DNA of 64,000 bases from Acidobacteriota bacterium (GTDB lineage: Bacteria > Acidobacteriota > Blastocatellia > RBC074), in NCBI GenBank assembly GCA_016710075.1, contig JADJLO010000023.1, forward strand, positions 62,001 through 126,000, given 5' to 3'. The notes under the pieces were generated by a model that had not been told where the DNA came from, did not search any database, and was given only the letters and a program-made list of their open reading frames with translations. The position numbers and the translations under genes were made by a program. This document shows, in pieces, positions 10,989-22,597 of the stretch (the stretch's first letter is position 1; the number at the start of each line of letters is the position of its first letter).

Positions 10989-13900
10989 TTATTTGATAAC
11001 GACGCTCACTGTGTTGGTGAGCTTGCCGTCGATGGTCATGACAAAATCGACGAGGCCCCTTCCAATCAGGGAGCGAGGAATGAGGACATTGGTCTGATCG
11101 AGTCCTACGAAATCCGGCTGCGGGCCGATGAATTCAATTACGGCATTGGCGCCTCCGATTTTTGCCGTGGCTGCAGCAGGGTTGCTCAAGCCTCGTATTG
11201 CCGTTCCAAATCCGAGTAGCAGGACTTTATCAGTCGGCGGCCCGAGATCGATTGGCACCGCCACAAATTTCTGCGTTGGAGCATCGTAGAAGACCACGGG
11301 CTCGTAAATCTGGCTACCGTCGGCTTTGATTCTCAGGGCAAGAGCGGCTGCCAGCCCCTTCCCGCTCGAATCTGCGGAGAAGATGGCCGGCGCAACCGGA
11401 GTGACGTTGATGACAGCGGCAGAGACCACACCGGCGCCGCTGGTGATGGTCACGATCGCGCTGCCTGACGCGGTTCCGGGAGGTACCTGATAGTTGATCT
11501 GGCCCGACGAAACAAAGAAGAGCGGCGCCGGCCTCGAAACTCCGGCGCTGTCTTTGACACTGACCGTGGTGCCGCCGAGCACGGTCGGCAGCGGCCGGGT
11601 TTCACTATTCAGGGTTGAAGTGGCCAGACCGTTTCCGAAGGCGGCCACGATCGATTCGCTCGCAAGTTCAGCACCAAGGAAGCTGGCGGCAGAGAGGTTG
11701 GCAAGCGGCCGGGGAACTGTCAGAGTGCCCTGGATCCAGTTGACCGTGAGTATTTCAGCAAGCACGCTGACGACTTCTCGAACGACGGGCTGGTCGCCAA
11801 AAGTTATCAGCAGGGTCTCGCCGGAAGCGCTCAAAGGCAGATTGAAAGTCAGAGTCGCAATCTTTCTGGTTCCGGCTGCTATAGTCGCCCCGGCCGGCAT
11901 TGCCATGGCGATGCCGACCCTTCCCTGCTGGGCAAAGTTCGAATTGGTATTGAGCGTCGCGGTCGTGGTATCGGCTCCTGCAGCCGCACTGACGAAAACC
12001 ATTTGAGCCGGATCGTAGTTGACTGTAAAACCGAGCGCATTCTCATTCCCCGTAAAACTGCTCTCGACCGTCAAGGTGACTTGCTGGCCTCGGATGCCCG
12101 TTGTATCGACAATGCGTATCTGGCGCGATTGTTCAGCCTCATTCGGCTGGTTGAATGAAAGAACATTCGAGGCAAGGGCGGGCGGGCCCGTCGGGCCTCC
12201 GGCAGGGACCACGGGATCGAGCCCCGAGGCATAACGGCCGGTCTGAACCCAGTCGGCGATGGAGATGGCGCCGTTTCCGAGCGATGCCCGCGGTGCCGTA
12301 TCCGCTCTCTGGAATTCGTTGCCCGGATTGACCGCATCGAACCCGGCAGCGAATCTGCCGGTCTGCACCCAGTCGGCAATCGATACCGTACCGTTGCTGC
12401 CGTTCGGGCGCGGCGCAACGTCGCCTTCGTACCCGACCGAGATTGCGACATCGGCCGATGTATATGTCGCGGCCAGCGGCTGACCTGTGCCATCTGCAAC
12501 CCTTTTCAAAGTCGGCTGATCGACAAAATTGACGGGGGTGGATACAGCAAGCGTCCCGAGACGACCACGGCGCTAAGCACGAGCACCTGCCTCGTGCCCG
12601 CGCTGAATGTCAATCCCTGTGGAAGGATGATCGAGATGCCGTACCTTCCCTGTGCAGCCTGCGATGAAACGATATTGAGTGTTGCGCTGGTGGCATCGCC
12701 GCCGAGAGTGAACTGCGGATTGATGAGCAGGCTTGGATCGAACGAGACGCTAAACGACAGCCGGCTTTCATTGCCCTGTGAGACCAGTTCAAATGGCATC
12801 GTGAGCAGCCCTCCGCCGGCAACTCGCTGCGGCACTGCTCTGAGAATTCTACTTGAAGAGACGACGTTTACCGTGGCTGTCGCAGTCCCTCCGCCCTGAT
12901 CCTGAGGCATGCGCGCTGTGATCGTCACCGGTCCCCCAAGAGCCAGAGCCGTGACATTGAAACTGGAACTCGTCGTCCCGCCATTGATGGTCACGGAAGG
13001 GGACACGCTGACAATTGATGGATTCGACGAGGCCAGCGTCACGGCAAAGATGCCGCTTGCGCAGCGCTGGTCGTCAGGGTGAACGTCCCGGTCGCATTCG
13101 GCTGCAACTCAATGGTTCCCGGTGATATCGTCAGTGACGGCTCCGAAATAATCCTCGCAACGAAAACGTCTGTGCCTCCTCCATAACCAAGCAACGGGAA
13201 CTGGATGTTGAAATCCGGCGAAGCCGTCGATCCGGTAACATAGGCGACTCCAAGGTTGTCAACCGCGATTCCCGCTCCCCGATCGTCATTGCTGCCGCCA
13301 AGATAGGTCGAATAGACTACCGAACTACCCTGCGGATTCAGCTTGGTAATAAAAGCCTCGTTACCGCCTCGATTTTCGCCCTGCAACGGATTCCTGACCG
13401 GGAGATCGACTGAATTGGTGACCCCTGTGATGTAACAACTCCCACTCGAATCCACCGCAATCGAATTGGCGCTGTCTGTCAGGATGCCCCCAAAAAATGT
13501 GGAATAGACAAGGGCGCTTCCCTGCTGATTGATCTTTGTGATGAAAGCGTCTTTTTCGCCGCCGCCATAGGCTGCCTGCAGCGGATTCAATGTATTGAAA
13601 TCGCTGGATGAAGTGGAACCTGTAATGTAGGCATTTCCCTGACCGTCAATGGCAATCCCATTTCCGACATCCGTCCGCCGTCCGCCGAGATATGTCGAAT
13701 AGACAAGACCGGCGCCGAGGGGTTCGACCTTCGTAACGAAGGCATCCTGGCCTCCCCTGTTGTTCACCTGCAGCGGATTCTTCGTATTAAAGTCGCCTGA
13801 AGAGGTGTTTCCGGTGATGTAAGCGCTGCCGCCGGCATCGACAACGACGCTATCGGCCTCGTCTGTCCCGGCTCCGCCCAGAAAGCTCGAATAGACCAGC

Positions 13901-16699
13901 GCCGTTCCCGACTGGTTTATTCTCGTGATGAAAGCGTCGCCATTGCCTCGATTCAGAGCCTGAAAAGGCGAGAGCGTCGGGAAATCTTCTGAGAATGTGG
14001 TTCCGACCACGAAAATGTTTCCGGCCGGATCGACGGCAACACCTCTGGCGGCATCACCGAATTGGCCGCCAAGGTATGTTGAAAAGACGATGTTCGATCC
14101 GTTGGCATTGAATTTTGCAACAAACGCGTCAAGGCTGCCGCGGTTTGTGCCCTGAACAGGGTTGCGGGTCGGCAGGTTGGTCGAGGTCGTCTCGCCGGCA
14201 ACATAACAGTTGCCAATCGAATCCACTGCAATCGAATCCCCTGTGTCTGAACCATTGCCTCCAAAGTATGTATTGAACGCAATATCGGATGCATCGGCGA
14301 ATATTTTGGTGACGAAGACTTCCAGACCACCGCGACTGATTCCCTGAATCGGGCTTTGAGTGACGAAGTCAGCCGAGCTCGTGTAACCGGTAATATAGGC
14401 ATTCCCCGCCGAGTCGATGGCGATACTGGTTCCTGTGGTCCTCACCGCTGCCTCCGAGATAAGTCGAATAGAGAAGCGCGTTTCCCGCGGCATTGATCTT
14501 TGTGACGAATCCATCGACGCCACCCTTGTTTGTCGGTTGCAGCGGGGTCTGAGTCTTGAAATCCGTCGATCGCGTGTTTCCCACGACGAATGCATTTCCC
14601 GAACCGTCGATGGCTATGGCGTTTCCGAGATCGTCGGAAGACCCGCCAAGGTACGTTGAATAGACCAACTGTGATCCAGACGGACTGATCCTGGCAATGA
14701 ATGCGTCGAAATCGCCTTTGTTTGCCGGCTGCAATGCATTGCTCACGTTGAAATCGGTGGAGATTGTCCGCCCCGTGATGAAGGCATTGTTTCCGCTGTC
14801 GACTTTGATTCCGCGCGCGAAATCCCCGCCGCTGCCTCCGAGGAAGGTCGAATAGAGCAGCGCGTTCCCGCTCGCATTTATTTTGGTGATGAAGGCGTCG
14901 GCATTCCCGCGGTTGACCGATTGCAGCGGCCCTGCCAACGGGTAATCGGATGAAAACGTATGCCCCGCGATATAGATGTTAAGCCCCTGATCGAGCGCGA
15001 TCCCCTGGGCAACATCAACCGCCGTCCCTCCCAGATACGTCGCATACTCAAGCGCGGACCCAGCCGGATTGAGTCTTGCCACAAAGGCATCGGACCCGCC
15101 GCTGTTTTGAGCCTGCTGCGGATTGACCATGGTCAAATTGGTTGAAGCTGTCGTACCGGCAATATATGCCCGCGCGGATGGATCGAGGGTGATCGCATAA
15201 GCCTCGTCGAATCCGGCGCCGCCGTAATATGTCGAAAATTCCAGACCACTACCGTCAGCCTTGATTTTGGACACGAATGCGTCAGTCGAGCCGCCCAGGG
15301 TTGGCTGCAGCGGGTTTTTCGTCTTGAAGTCGGTCGAGGTCGTCGAGCCTGCAACGTAGATGTTGGAGTTTGAATCCAGCGCAATGGCAAAGGCCTGATC
15401 GATATTGCTTCCGCCGAGATATGTTGAAAAAATCAGCTGATTCCCCGCCGCATTGATCTTGGTGACGAAGGCGTCCTCGGTCAGCCCCGTGATTGTGGGC
15501 TGGAAGGCATTGACCACATTGAAGTCCTGCGAATTCGTTATTCCCGCGACATATGCATTGCCGAAAGAATCGACGGCAATTCCGCGACCCACATCCTCGC
15601 TTGTCCCTCCAAGGTAGGTCGAATAGACCAGTCCTGTCCCATCAGGATTGATCTTGGAGACGAACGCTTCGTACTTCCCTCCGCGATTGGAGGATTGCAG
15701 CGGCGCAAGCGTATTGAAGTTGTTCGAATAGGTGCTCCCGGTGACGTATGTGCTGCCCTCGGAATCGACGGCGACTCCGTACGCTTCGTCCGTGCCGATT
15801 CCTCCGAAGAATGTCGAATAATCGATCACCGGATCGATGATCAACGGGCGTGTCTTATCGTATGCTTCGACTTCAAAGCCAATCTCATTGCCGCCCTTGA
15901 GCACATATCGGCCCTTGACGTTTCGCCTGCCGGAGCCGCCGCCCTGCCCGCCTTCCTGCCCTCCGTCCTGATAAATCACGGGGCTGCGGTGATAGACCTT
16001 CTCGCCTGCGACTTGCAGCACGATGTCCCCGCCGGCATCGAGTTCGATACCGTCCGCACCCTCGATAGAGAGGCTGATCTGCCCTGGATCGGTCCCCGGG
16101 CTGACCACAAAATCGTATTCCAGTGACTGCTGAGAACCGTAAAAAACCAGATCGACGCCCGGATAGACCCCGCCATACTCCACTCTCGAATAGTTCGGGA
16201 TGGATGTGTGCCATTTTTCGGGATCGTTGCCGATGAAGTAATTGCTGATTGTTTTGAGCTTGCCTGTCGCCCTGAGCGACGAACTCTCGGTTGAATTATT
16301 ATTATGCAGCTTAAATCTCAGCCGGCCGGATCTGGTCCTGGTCGAGTCGATCGATCCATCGGCTTTGCTGCACCCGTCATTTCCCTTTCCGCATTCAGAC
16401 CGCTCAAGATTCAATACGGCCTCTTCGGATGTCAGAAAAACCTGATAACCATGACCGCGGGCAATATACCTCACGGCTGGATCCGCCTGCCCCTGATTCT
16501 CTTCGAAATGCATCGGCAGCCGGGTATACCGGCTCACTGGACTTACCCCGGTATCTACCTGATTCAAAACGCCTTTACCAGACTGGTTCGCTGAAGCCGC
16601 CCCGGTCCATATCGACGATCCACTGAATAACAACGCTATCAAGGATAATGAAGACAGAAATATAAACGGTATACGATAAGATCGCTTGATTGAAAACAT
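10989..16699 (-). pseudogene. Giant SBBP-repeat / cohesin-like / dockerin-like / TIGR03437 secreted protein, three frameshifts
   Basis: Reads as one exported protein of about 1,900 residues. A signal peptide precedes an N-terminal domain (HFEENQGQADPAVRYIARG) typical of SBBP-repeat proteins. Then come about 14 beta-propeller repeats of roughly 51 residues (YSTYLGGxxxDxxxxIAVD...AYVTG), a cohesin-like domain (SFSVSFDPSLL), two dockerin-like repeats (NGTVSIADWVQTGRFAAG and its neighbour), a second cohesin-like domain (GFTVNYDPAQM) and a C-terminal TIGR03437-type domain (AASFLGAELASESIVAAFG). It breaks near 14450, 13049 and 12563. Each is repaired by one added base, for example TTT to TTTT giving ASFAVTLASS. 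The ATG at 16699 follows GAGAGGA; a longer TTG start at 16705 is less likely. Probably surface-exposed; the role is unknown. Confidence 0.85.
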
Positions 16700-16705
16700 C
16701 GACAA

Positions 16706-17442
16706 TTATTCCTCTCAAGAGGCACTTATGAGGTTTATTGAATATGATTTAATAAAAGATCTGGAAATTTTGTCTCTTCAACGCAGGTCAGGCGCAAACC
16801 TGTGAGGGTTGAAGTTCAGTTGTTGGGGGAAACTGCCTTTTTTTGGGGGCTAAAGCCAGAATGATGATTAAACAACCTTGCGCATTTTATTGATGAGGCC
16901 AGATAAAAACAAGAAAAATCTCGGGGTATTGTTCAAACCTGGAATAATTTGTCGTCAGTCGTGGACATTGAACTCATTGGATATCTTCTATTGTGGACTT
17001 ATTACACCCCCTGAAAGTGTATTTTCCCTCCGATAAAGAGCTCAGGTTCAGCAAAAGCTGCCTAACCTCTCTGGACTCAACCATTTTATTTTTCTTGAAA
17101 ACCATGGCACGTTCATTGCATTATGTTTACCGTAAATTTGTTCTTTGTCAGCGATTTCAAAAACTGATCGAATCGCAGCTTGAGTCAATAACGGATTTAT
17201 GGATTTAAAGCCCAAAGATTGATTCGGTCAGAGGCAACTAAAAAGACAGACGATAGAATCTGAGATCGGGCGAAGAAAGATTAGTGATAAATGGCGGGTT
17301 GATAGCCGGAAACTGTTCCCCTCGTCTCAAAGAAGCAACTTGAGGCAATTCAGACCGGTTGGATACCGGGCCATCATAATGGATCTGGTGCCGATGTACA
17401 GGCGCTGCCCGAGTCTGGCGGCGCCGGTTAAAAGGACTTTGT
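16706..17442. other. AT-rich intergenic region, no gene seen
   Basis: About 740 bp between two divergently transcribed genes for secreted proteins. Open frames here are short and show no family-like sequence. It presumably holds both promoters, but I could not pick convincing -35/-10 pairs. Confidence 0.5.
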
Positions 17443-18837
17443 ATGAAGAAGAGCCTGATTGCTGTTTGCATTTCATTGTCGATATTCCTGGCTGGGAGAT
17501 ATGGCTTGTCAACCGTCTCCACACCCTCTACTCAGCCAGTCAGAGCCGCCGAATTTCTAAGAGTCAACGTTCCCGCAGTTACACATGGATTCACCAAAAC
17601 ATCCGCGCTGCCGGACGGAGACCTTTTCCTGTTGCCAAGACCCTTTTCAATGGCGGTTACCGAAGTAACGGAAGGGGCAAAGGTATTTCCCCTGGGCTAT
17701 GAGACCTTTGGCGGAGAAGCGGAAAATGTCGGATCATTGCCGACAACTCAGCCGCAGGGATTTTCCTTCTCAGCGCGCAATTCGAAAGTAAAAATCACAT
17801 CCTGTGATGAGAGCATCTGGGATTCGAATTTCATCATCGCCTCAACCCAGGGAACGGACGGAGACCTGATTCGTCTCTTCCTGGATAATCCGGACGGCAC
17901 CAAGGGGCCAGAGCTGGCATTGTTCACGGTCGCCCGCGGTGGTGTGGTGTTATCCGAGATACACCCGCATCTGATGCTCTTTGTCAACGACCGGTACGCA
18001 CGCGGCGCTGCCTGGCACAAGGGTGATCACATCGCCTTCGGCAGCGATGCTGGCATCAGCGGAATGCGCACCGGGCTGCTGACTCTCGCATGGCCGATGG
18101 GATTCTACTCCGACCTGCAGGGTTGTTATCGTGTGAGCGTTGAAATCTCGCGCAAGGAGGCTGAAGGAACAACATCCATCGTCTTCACCGATATCGTCGT
18201 CAACCGCAACCCCATACAGGGCGATAACCAGAATGCTGGATTCGGACTGCTCGGCAGGCTGACAGGCGGTTATCCGACGGGATTCCCCTGCAAAGGCACC
18301 TGCCCGTTTCCTGATTTCATTCCGGAACCGCCGATCCCCGATCCGCTTAACGGGCTGACCGGCGAGACGTGTCAGACGATCTGCTTCCGTTCTCCGCAGT
18401 ATTACCTGCTCAATCTGCGACGCGTCCCGAATGGGACCGTGACGCTTGGCCGAGCAGGTTATACGATCAATACCAGCACCACCGACCGAAATACAATGTT
18501 GCTGACTTTGAGAGGCGGCGCTACTCCGGCACAGCAGCTTAATAAAGAATATCTGACTGCCCAGTTAAACACTTTGCTCTCCGGCGGTGCGCCAAATCTG
18601 AAGGTGGTTTACGCAATGAAGAGCATCCTCAAATGCTACGGCATGAAGTTCGACCCGGTCACTTTGAGCAACGGCGTCGTGATCTCAACCGACAGCAGAC
18701 TTGAAGTGCTCTTCGTGCAGGCCCGGTTGAGCTTCAAGGAGAACAGGACACAGGATATGCCCGTTCTCACCAGGCTCTTCGATCAGCTCAACGGCAACGA
18801 ACCTTCTCAACTCTGCAACAATCTCTGGGTAGATTAA
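17443..18837 (+). CDS. Secreted protein of unknown function
   Basis: 464 residues with a clear signal peptide (MKKSLIAVCISLSIFLAG) and a good ribosome site (AAAGGA, 8 bp before the ATG). No recognised family. The middle part (residues about 110-260) has the look of a beta-sandwich domain. Cysteines appear in pairs later (PCKGTCPFPDF, GETCQTICF, LKCYGM, QLCNNLW), suggesting disulphides in an exported protein. It is followed by a strong terminator, so it is a single-gene unit. Confidence 0.8.
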   Translation: MKKSLIAVCISLSIFLAGRYGLSTVSTPSTQPVRAAEFLRVNVPAVTHGFTKTSALPDGDLFLLPRPFSMAVTEVTEGAKVFPLGYETFGGEAENVGSLPTTQPQGFSFSARNSKVKITSCDESIWDSNFIIASTQGTDGDLIRLFLDNPDGTKGPELALFTVARGGVVLSEIHPHLMLFVNDRYARGAAWHKGDHIAFGSDAGISGMRTGLLTLAWPMGFYSDLQGCYRVSVEISRKEAEGTTSIVFTDIVVNRNPIQGDNQNAGFGLLGRLTGGYPTGFPCKGTCPFPDFIPEPPIPDPLNGLTGETCQTICFRSPQYYLLNLRRVPNGTVTLGRAGYTINTSTTDRNTMLLTLRGGATPAQQLNKEYLTAQLNTLLSGGAPNLKVVYAMKSILKCYGMKFDPVTLSNGVVISTDSRLEVLFVQARLSFKENRTQDMPVLTRLFDQLNGNEPSQLCNNLWVD

Positions 18838-18874
18838 CCGATCTCATTTCAGTCCTCCTCCTTTTGACACTTGA

Positions 18875-18908
18875 GGGTTGATGGCCTTACCGCCGTCAAC
18901 CCTTTTTT
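18875..18908 (+). terminator. Rho-independent terminator
   Basis: GGGTTGATGGC (18875-18885), 6-nt loop, GCCGTCAACCC (18892-18902), then TTTTTT. One G-T pair in an 11-bp stem. It lies 38 bp after the stop codon of the secreted protein gene. Confidence 0.9.
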
Positions 18909-18964
18909 ATCGTTCGTATGGTAAACTGACCGCGCTTATTAACCCCTGAAGATGGAGCTTCAAG

Positions 18965-19440
18965 ATGAGATATCACAACATTTCAGATATTTTCGAGATG
19001 ATCGAAAAGATGCAGCGCAAGTTCGAACAGAGCCTAGCCGGGCTGACGCCGGATCAGGAGAATTTCCGCCCTCGCCCGATCGATGGACGATTGCTGAAAA
19101 TGCCGAGCACGTAACCATAGTCAATGGCGGATTCGTCAGGCTGACAAACAAGATGCTCAAACAGGCGGAAGCCGAATCCAGGCCCGCACTGTCCGATCTG
19201 CAGATGCCGCCGCTGACACTGACCGATGAAGGTGAGATGAAACCAGGCAAATGGCAGGCTCCCGATATGGTGAAACCGAAGGGCGGAATCGGGGTCGAGC
19301 AGTCCATCGCCGGCAACAGGCAGATTATCGATGAATTGTTTGCCCTCAAATCAAGAATCGATGCCGTCGATCTCTCGGATAAGAAATGGAATCATCCAAG
19401 GCGAAATCCGGGCCAGATGCCATCTTTGCAATTTTTTTAG
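18965..19440 (+). pseudogene. DinB-like protein, frameshifted and apparently truncated
   Basis: DinB-superfamily four-helix protein of the kind that binds a metal and may act as a thiol-dependent transferase. The true start is probably 18965 (MRYHNISDIFEMIEKMQRKFEQ), in a different frame from most of the gene. The frames join near 19078 if a C is added to CCC, giving RPRPDRWTIAENAEHVTIV with the first histidine ligand. A second shift seems to occur near 19398 (WNHP, then KAKSGPDAIFAIF). The sequence then runs straight into the 3' end of the converging PhoX-like gene, so the last helix with its usual histidine motif is missing. Confidence 0.6.
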
Positions 19441-20840
19441 AGTGCCCCCTCATTCCAGGGGCCCCAGACAGCAAAGGTCAGGCCCGGAGTTTGAATATTG
19501 AAAAAGAGGGTCTGTCCGTCAGGGCTGAAGGTAGCTCCAGCGAACTCCTTGTTTTCGAATCCCTGAACGATATTTTTAGCGAAATCGAATATCCGGCCAT
19601 CAATGGTAAGTCCCCGAACGAACTGTTCACCGGAGCCGTCCTCGCAAAGAACGAGTCCTCCTCGCGGGCTGACGCAGAGGTTGTCCGGACCATCGAGGAC
19701 TGCCGCATCCGGCGACTCGAAGATGAGAGTCAGAATTCCTTCATCTTTTGTTGACGGGGAATATTCCCAAACCTGCCCGCGCCGTTTGTCGCCGCCGCTT
19801 GTGGATGTGAAAAGATGCTGCCTCTTCCATACCAGCAGCCTTCAAGGCGGGCGAAGGTGGCGGCCCCGCGCTCGATGCCCTGTTGATAAACGGCAGATCA
19901 TTGGTATCGGCCTCGGCAGGATCGGGGTCCGGAATATCGACCCATCGGCGTCGTATTTCCCACCCTGTTTTTGACCCGTCCGCGTATCGAATTTTGGTTT
20001 CCCCTTGACGGCAAGCATCTGAAGCTTTCCACCTTCGATGAGTTTGGCTTTCCGATTCGGAATGAAGCGGTAGAACCCTGCGGTACCGCGATCTTCCGTC
20101 TGATAAACTATTCCGCTGCGCGGATCGACCGCAATTGCCTCGTGGACAAACCTGCCCATGGCCTTGAGCGGAGCGGCCTGCTTCAATCCATCCTCTGCCG
20201 CGAAGACCTCGAAGCAATATCCATGCGGTTTTGAGAACCCTCCGCGTTCTAAATCTTTAGTATCCTTGATTCTTGGAATTCCAAGAACGGTCTCCTCGCA
20301 ACTGACCCTAGAACCCCACGGAGTGGGTCCCCCTGCGCAATTCTGCAGCGTTCCGCTGAGACTGACGAAATGTCGCTTGATTTCGCGCGTTGCAGGATCG
20401 ATCACGAGGGAGGTGGTTCCGCCTCCGGCCAGCGGATCGTAAGATTTTGAAGCATCGCCGATAGTTATTCCTGCTTTGCCCGTCAGGTTGTTTATTTCAT
20501 GATTGCGAATCAGTCGTAATTCACGTTTCGGACCGCGACCGGCATAGAAGGCTGCCATGCCGTCGTGATTGCGAGGCGTTGCCGAACCGTCAGACAACCT
20601 CTCCCCTGTTTTGCCGAAGACCGTATATTGAAATCCAGGAGGCAGGGCAAGCAGTTTCTCACCGGTATTGTTTGAAGGTACCGGTTTCAAATCACCGTAG
20701 GCGCCCGTGCCAATGCCCGCCCTCAGCTCTCTGGTGCCCGAGGTGAAGCTTTCTCCGCGAGCAACCAGGCGCTGCATGGCCAGTGCCACGCCTGCGCTGA
20801 GGCTGCCTGCGATAAACGCCCGACGATCATAAACACTCAT
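19437..20840 (-). pseudogene. PhoX-like (DUF839) secreted phosphatase-like protein, multiple frameshifts
   Basis: Alkaline-phosphatase PhoX/DUF839 family beta-propeller protein. The N-terminus carries a Tat-type signal (DRRAFIAGSLSAGVALA) and AAAGGAG precedes the ATG. Family motifs include LPPGFQYTVFGKTG, RNHDGMAAFY, RNHEINN, CAGGPTPWGSRVSCEET and GRFVHEAIAVDPRSGIVYQT. The long frame derails after KYDAD. Reading on in the other frames recovers WVDIPDPDPAEADTNDLPF, then ARLEGCWYGRGSI, then RRGQVWEYSPSTKDEGILTL and LDGPDNLCVSPRGGLVLCED, ending at the TAA at 19437. That needs about three single-base corrections between 19790 and 19960. The gene overlaps the DinB end by 4 bp. Confidence 0.8.
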
Positions 20841-20876
20841 TCAATTGACTCCTTTCAACAATCATCAGGTTTGATT

Positions 20877-21121
20877 ACTGATACTGTTGGCGAATTCAAC
20901 GGCGCCAAAGGCGCCGGAGAAAATAGCCAGGGGTGAGCGCGTAGCGCGAGCCCCTGGTACCCGGTTCATCACGTTGTCCGGCCCTGAAAGGACGGACGGT
21001 GTGGCCCTTTCAGGGCTTGTCGATTTCTTATCCACCAGGCTCGCGCTCGCCTCACCCTGCTATTTCTTGTCGGGCCTTCGGCCCTGATGAGCTGTTTTGC
21101 GAATTTGCCGACAGTATCAGT
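20877..21121. mobile_element. MITE-like element with CTGATACTG terminal repeats, core type 2
   Basis: Left end ACTGATACTGTTGGCGAATTC (20877-20897) and right end GAATTTGCCGACAGTATCAGT (21101-21121) are near-perfect inverted repeats, with TGATTA directly repeated at both edges (20872-20877, 21121-21126) like a target duplication. The core holds palindromes built on CCAGGGGTGAGCGCG...CGCGAGCCCCTGG and CCCTGAAAGG...CCCTTTCAGGG, unlike the cores of the 35, 45 and 58 kb copies. It has no transposase. It covers the last 50 or so codons of the PQQ gene. Confidence 0.75.
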
Positions 21122-22402
21122 GATTACTTTTTCGGCTCGTTTACCGATGCAGTAGAGAGCCTGGGCCGTGCGCATGAATATTTGTCCGTCAGAGAGTGCG
21201 GGCGAGCTGAGGCAATAATCATTGAGCGGATTCTCGGCAAGAATCTCGAACTGCGGCCCGGCTTTGACGACAGTTGTCAGACCTTCTTCATTGGTCGCAT
21301 AGATCTTCCCGTCGGCGAGTACCGGAGATGAGCTGTAAGTCCCCGGTTTGAGCCGCTGGGGAGGGTAGATATCCTTGCCGGTCTTGGCATCAAGACAGAG
21401 AAAGCCGCCGTTGTCCCTGACCAGATAAATCAATTTCCCGTCGGTCACCGGCGTCGGCACATCGGGACCGTTATCGATCATCCATGCGCGATGAGTATTC
21501 GTTATATCGCCCCTGCCGCCTGCACGCAACGCGAGATAGGGACGATTCTTGCTGCCGGCATATATCATTCCATCAGCCACCACAGGCGAATTGACGATTC
21601 TGTAGAACGGATTGTTATCCGGATTCAGGCCATAAGCCCGCCAAAGCTCCTTGCCGGTCTGCAGTTCATGACCCGTGATGCAGTCGCCGCCGCTGATGAT
21701 CAGTTCAAGCGTGTTTCCCTGCTTGAGCAGTGCGGGCGTGATGTAGGAATCGGGCGATTCACGAATCGCCGGCGTCGGCCTCTCGACCCGCCAGGTGGTC
21801 TTTCCCGTCAGCTTGTTGATTCTCAGGATGTATGACGGGTCGTCAGTCTTCATCCCGTGAAGAACCGGAACATAGAGCGAATCGTCGTAGAGCAGCGGCG
21901 ATGATGCAAAGCCCCAGTTGAGCCCGAATGCTCCATAATCCTTTTGAATATCTCTTGACCAGATCTCATTTCCTTTGAAATCAAAACCTTTGAGAATTCC
22001 CGTTCCCGTCAGAGCCCAGACATTCTTCCCGTCTGTCACCGGTGACGGTGACGACATGTTCTGTTTTCGCAATTTGACGTCGCCGCTGCCGATCAGCTTT
22101 TTCCAGACTGCGGTTCCCTGCCTGCGCTCAACACACCAGAGATAGAGGTTGCCTCCATCAGCGACATTGAGAAAGATCAGTTCGTCCCAGATGACCGGTG
22201 TCGAACCGCTCCAGGCCGGCAACTGCAGCTTCCATGTGACATTCTCCTCAGTGCCCCATTTTAACGGCAGATTTTTTTCATTGCTGATTCCGTTGAGATT
22301 CGGTCCGCGCCACTGCGGCCAGTTCTCGGCATTTACAAAACTCACCCCAAGAATCAGTAAAGAAATGAGAATCGACATCGCGATGATCGCTGTGCGGTGC
22401 AT
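20969..22402 (-). CDS. PQQ-like beta-propeller repeat protein
   Basis: Exported protein of 477 residues with a signal peptide (IIAMSILISLLILGVSFVNA) and repeated propeller blades: WPQWRGPNLNG, WKLQLPAWSGSTPVIW, NMSSPSPVTDGKNVWALTG, SPVVADGMIYAGS, SSSPVLADGKIYATNEEG, LSSPALSDGQIF. This is the BamB/PQQ-like fold common in Planctomycetes and Acidobacteriota, usually without an assigned enzyme activity. GGAGGAG lies 7 bp before the ATG. The propeller closes with ALYCIGKR; the next 50 or so residues, arginine-rich and unlike the family, are encoded by the inserted MITE-like element, so the original C-terminus has been replaced. Confidence 0.85.
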   Translation of the reverse strand: MHRTAIIAMSILISLLILGVSFVNAENWPQWRGPNLNGISNEKNLPLKWGTEENVTWKLQLPAWSGSTPVIWDELIFLNVADGGNLYLWCVERRQGTAVWKKLIGSGDVKLRKQNMSSPSPVTDGKNVWALTGTGILKGFDFKGNEIWSRDIQKDYGAFGLNWGFASSPLLYDDSLYVPVLHGMKTDDPSYILRINKLTGKTTWRVERPTPAIRESPDSYITPALLKQGNTLELIISGGDCITGHELQTGKELWRAYGLNPDNNPFYRIVNSPVVADGMIYAGSKNRPYLALRAGGRGDITNTHRAWMIDNGPDVPTPVTDGKLIYLVRDNGGFLCLDAKTGKDIYPPQRLKPGTYSSSPVLADGKIYATNEEGLTTVVKAGPQFEILAENPLNDYCLSSPALSDGQIFMRTAQALYCIGKRAEKVITDTVGKFAKQLIRAEGPTRNSRVRRARAWWIRNRQALKGPHRPSFQGRTT

Positions 22403-22597
22403 CTGGCTCCTCCATCACTGAAAATTATCGGTTTTGATCTTAACTGAGTGGATTTTGATGTTAAAACATAATTCTCTAAACTAGAAGCGAAAGACCGGAC
22501 AAATAATATCCGTCTTCGTTTCCCTGAGGCTTCTTGATACAATGCATTCCGGCCATAACCAGTTCCTCAGACGGAGATTATTGTAACTTTTTTTATC

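Noticed and set aside
16993..17208. 71-residue plus-strand open frame
   Set aside because: No ribosome site and no recognisable sequence in an AT-rich gap.
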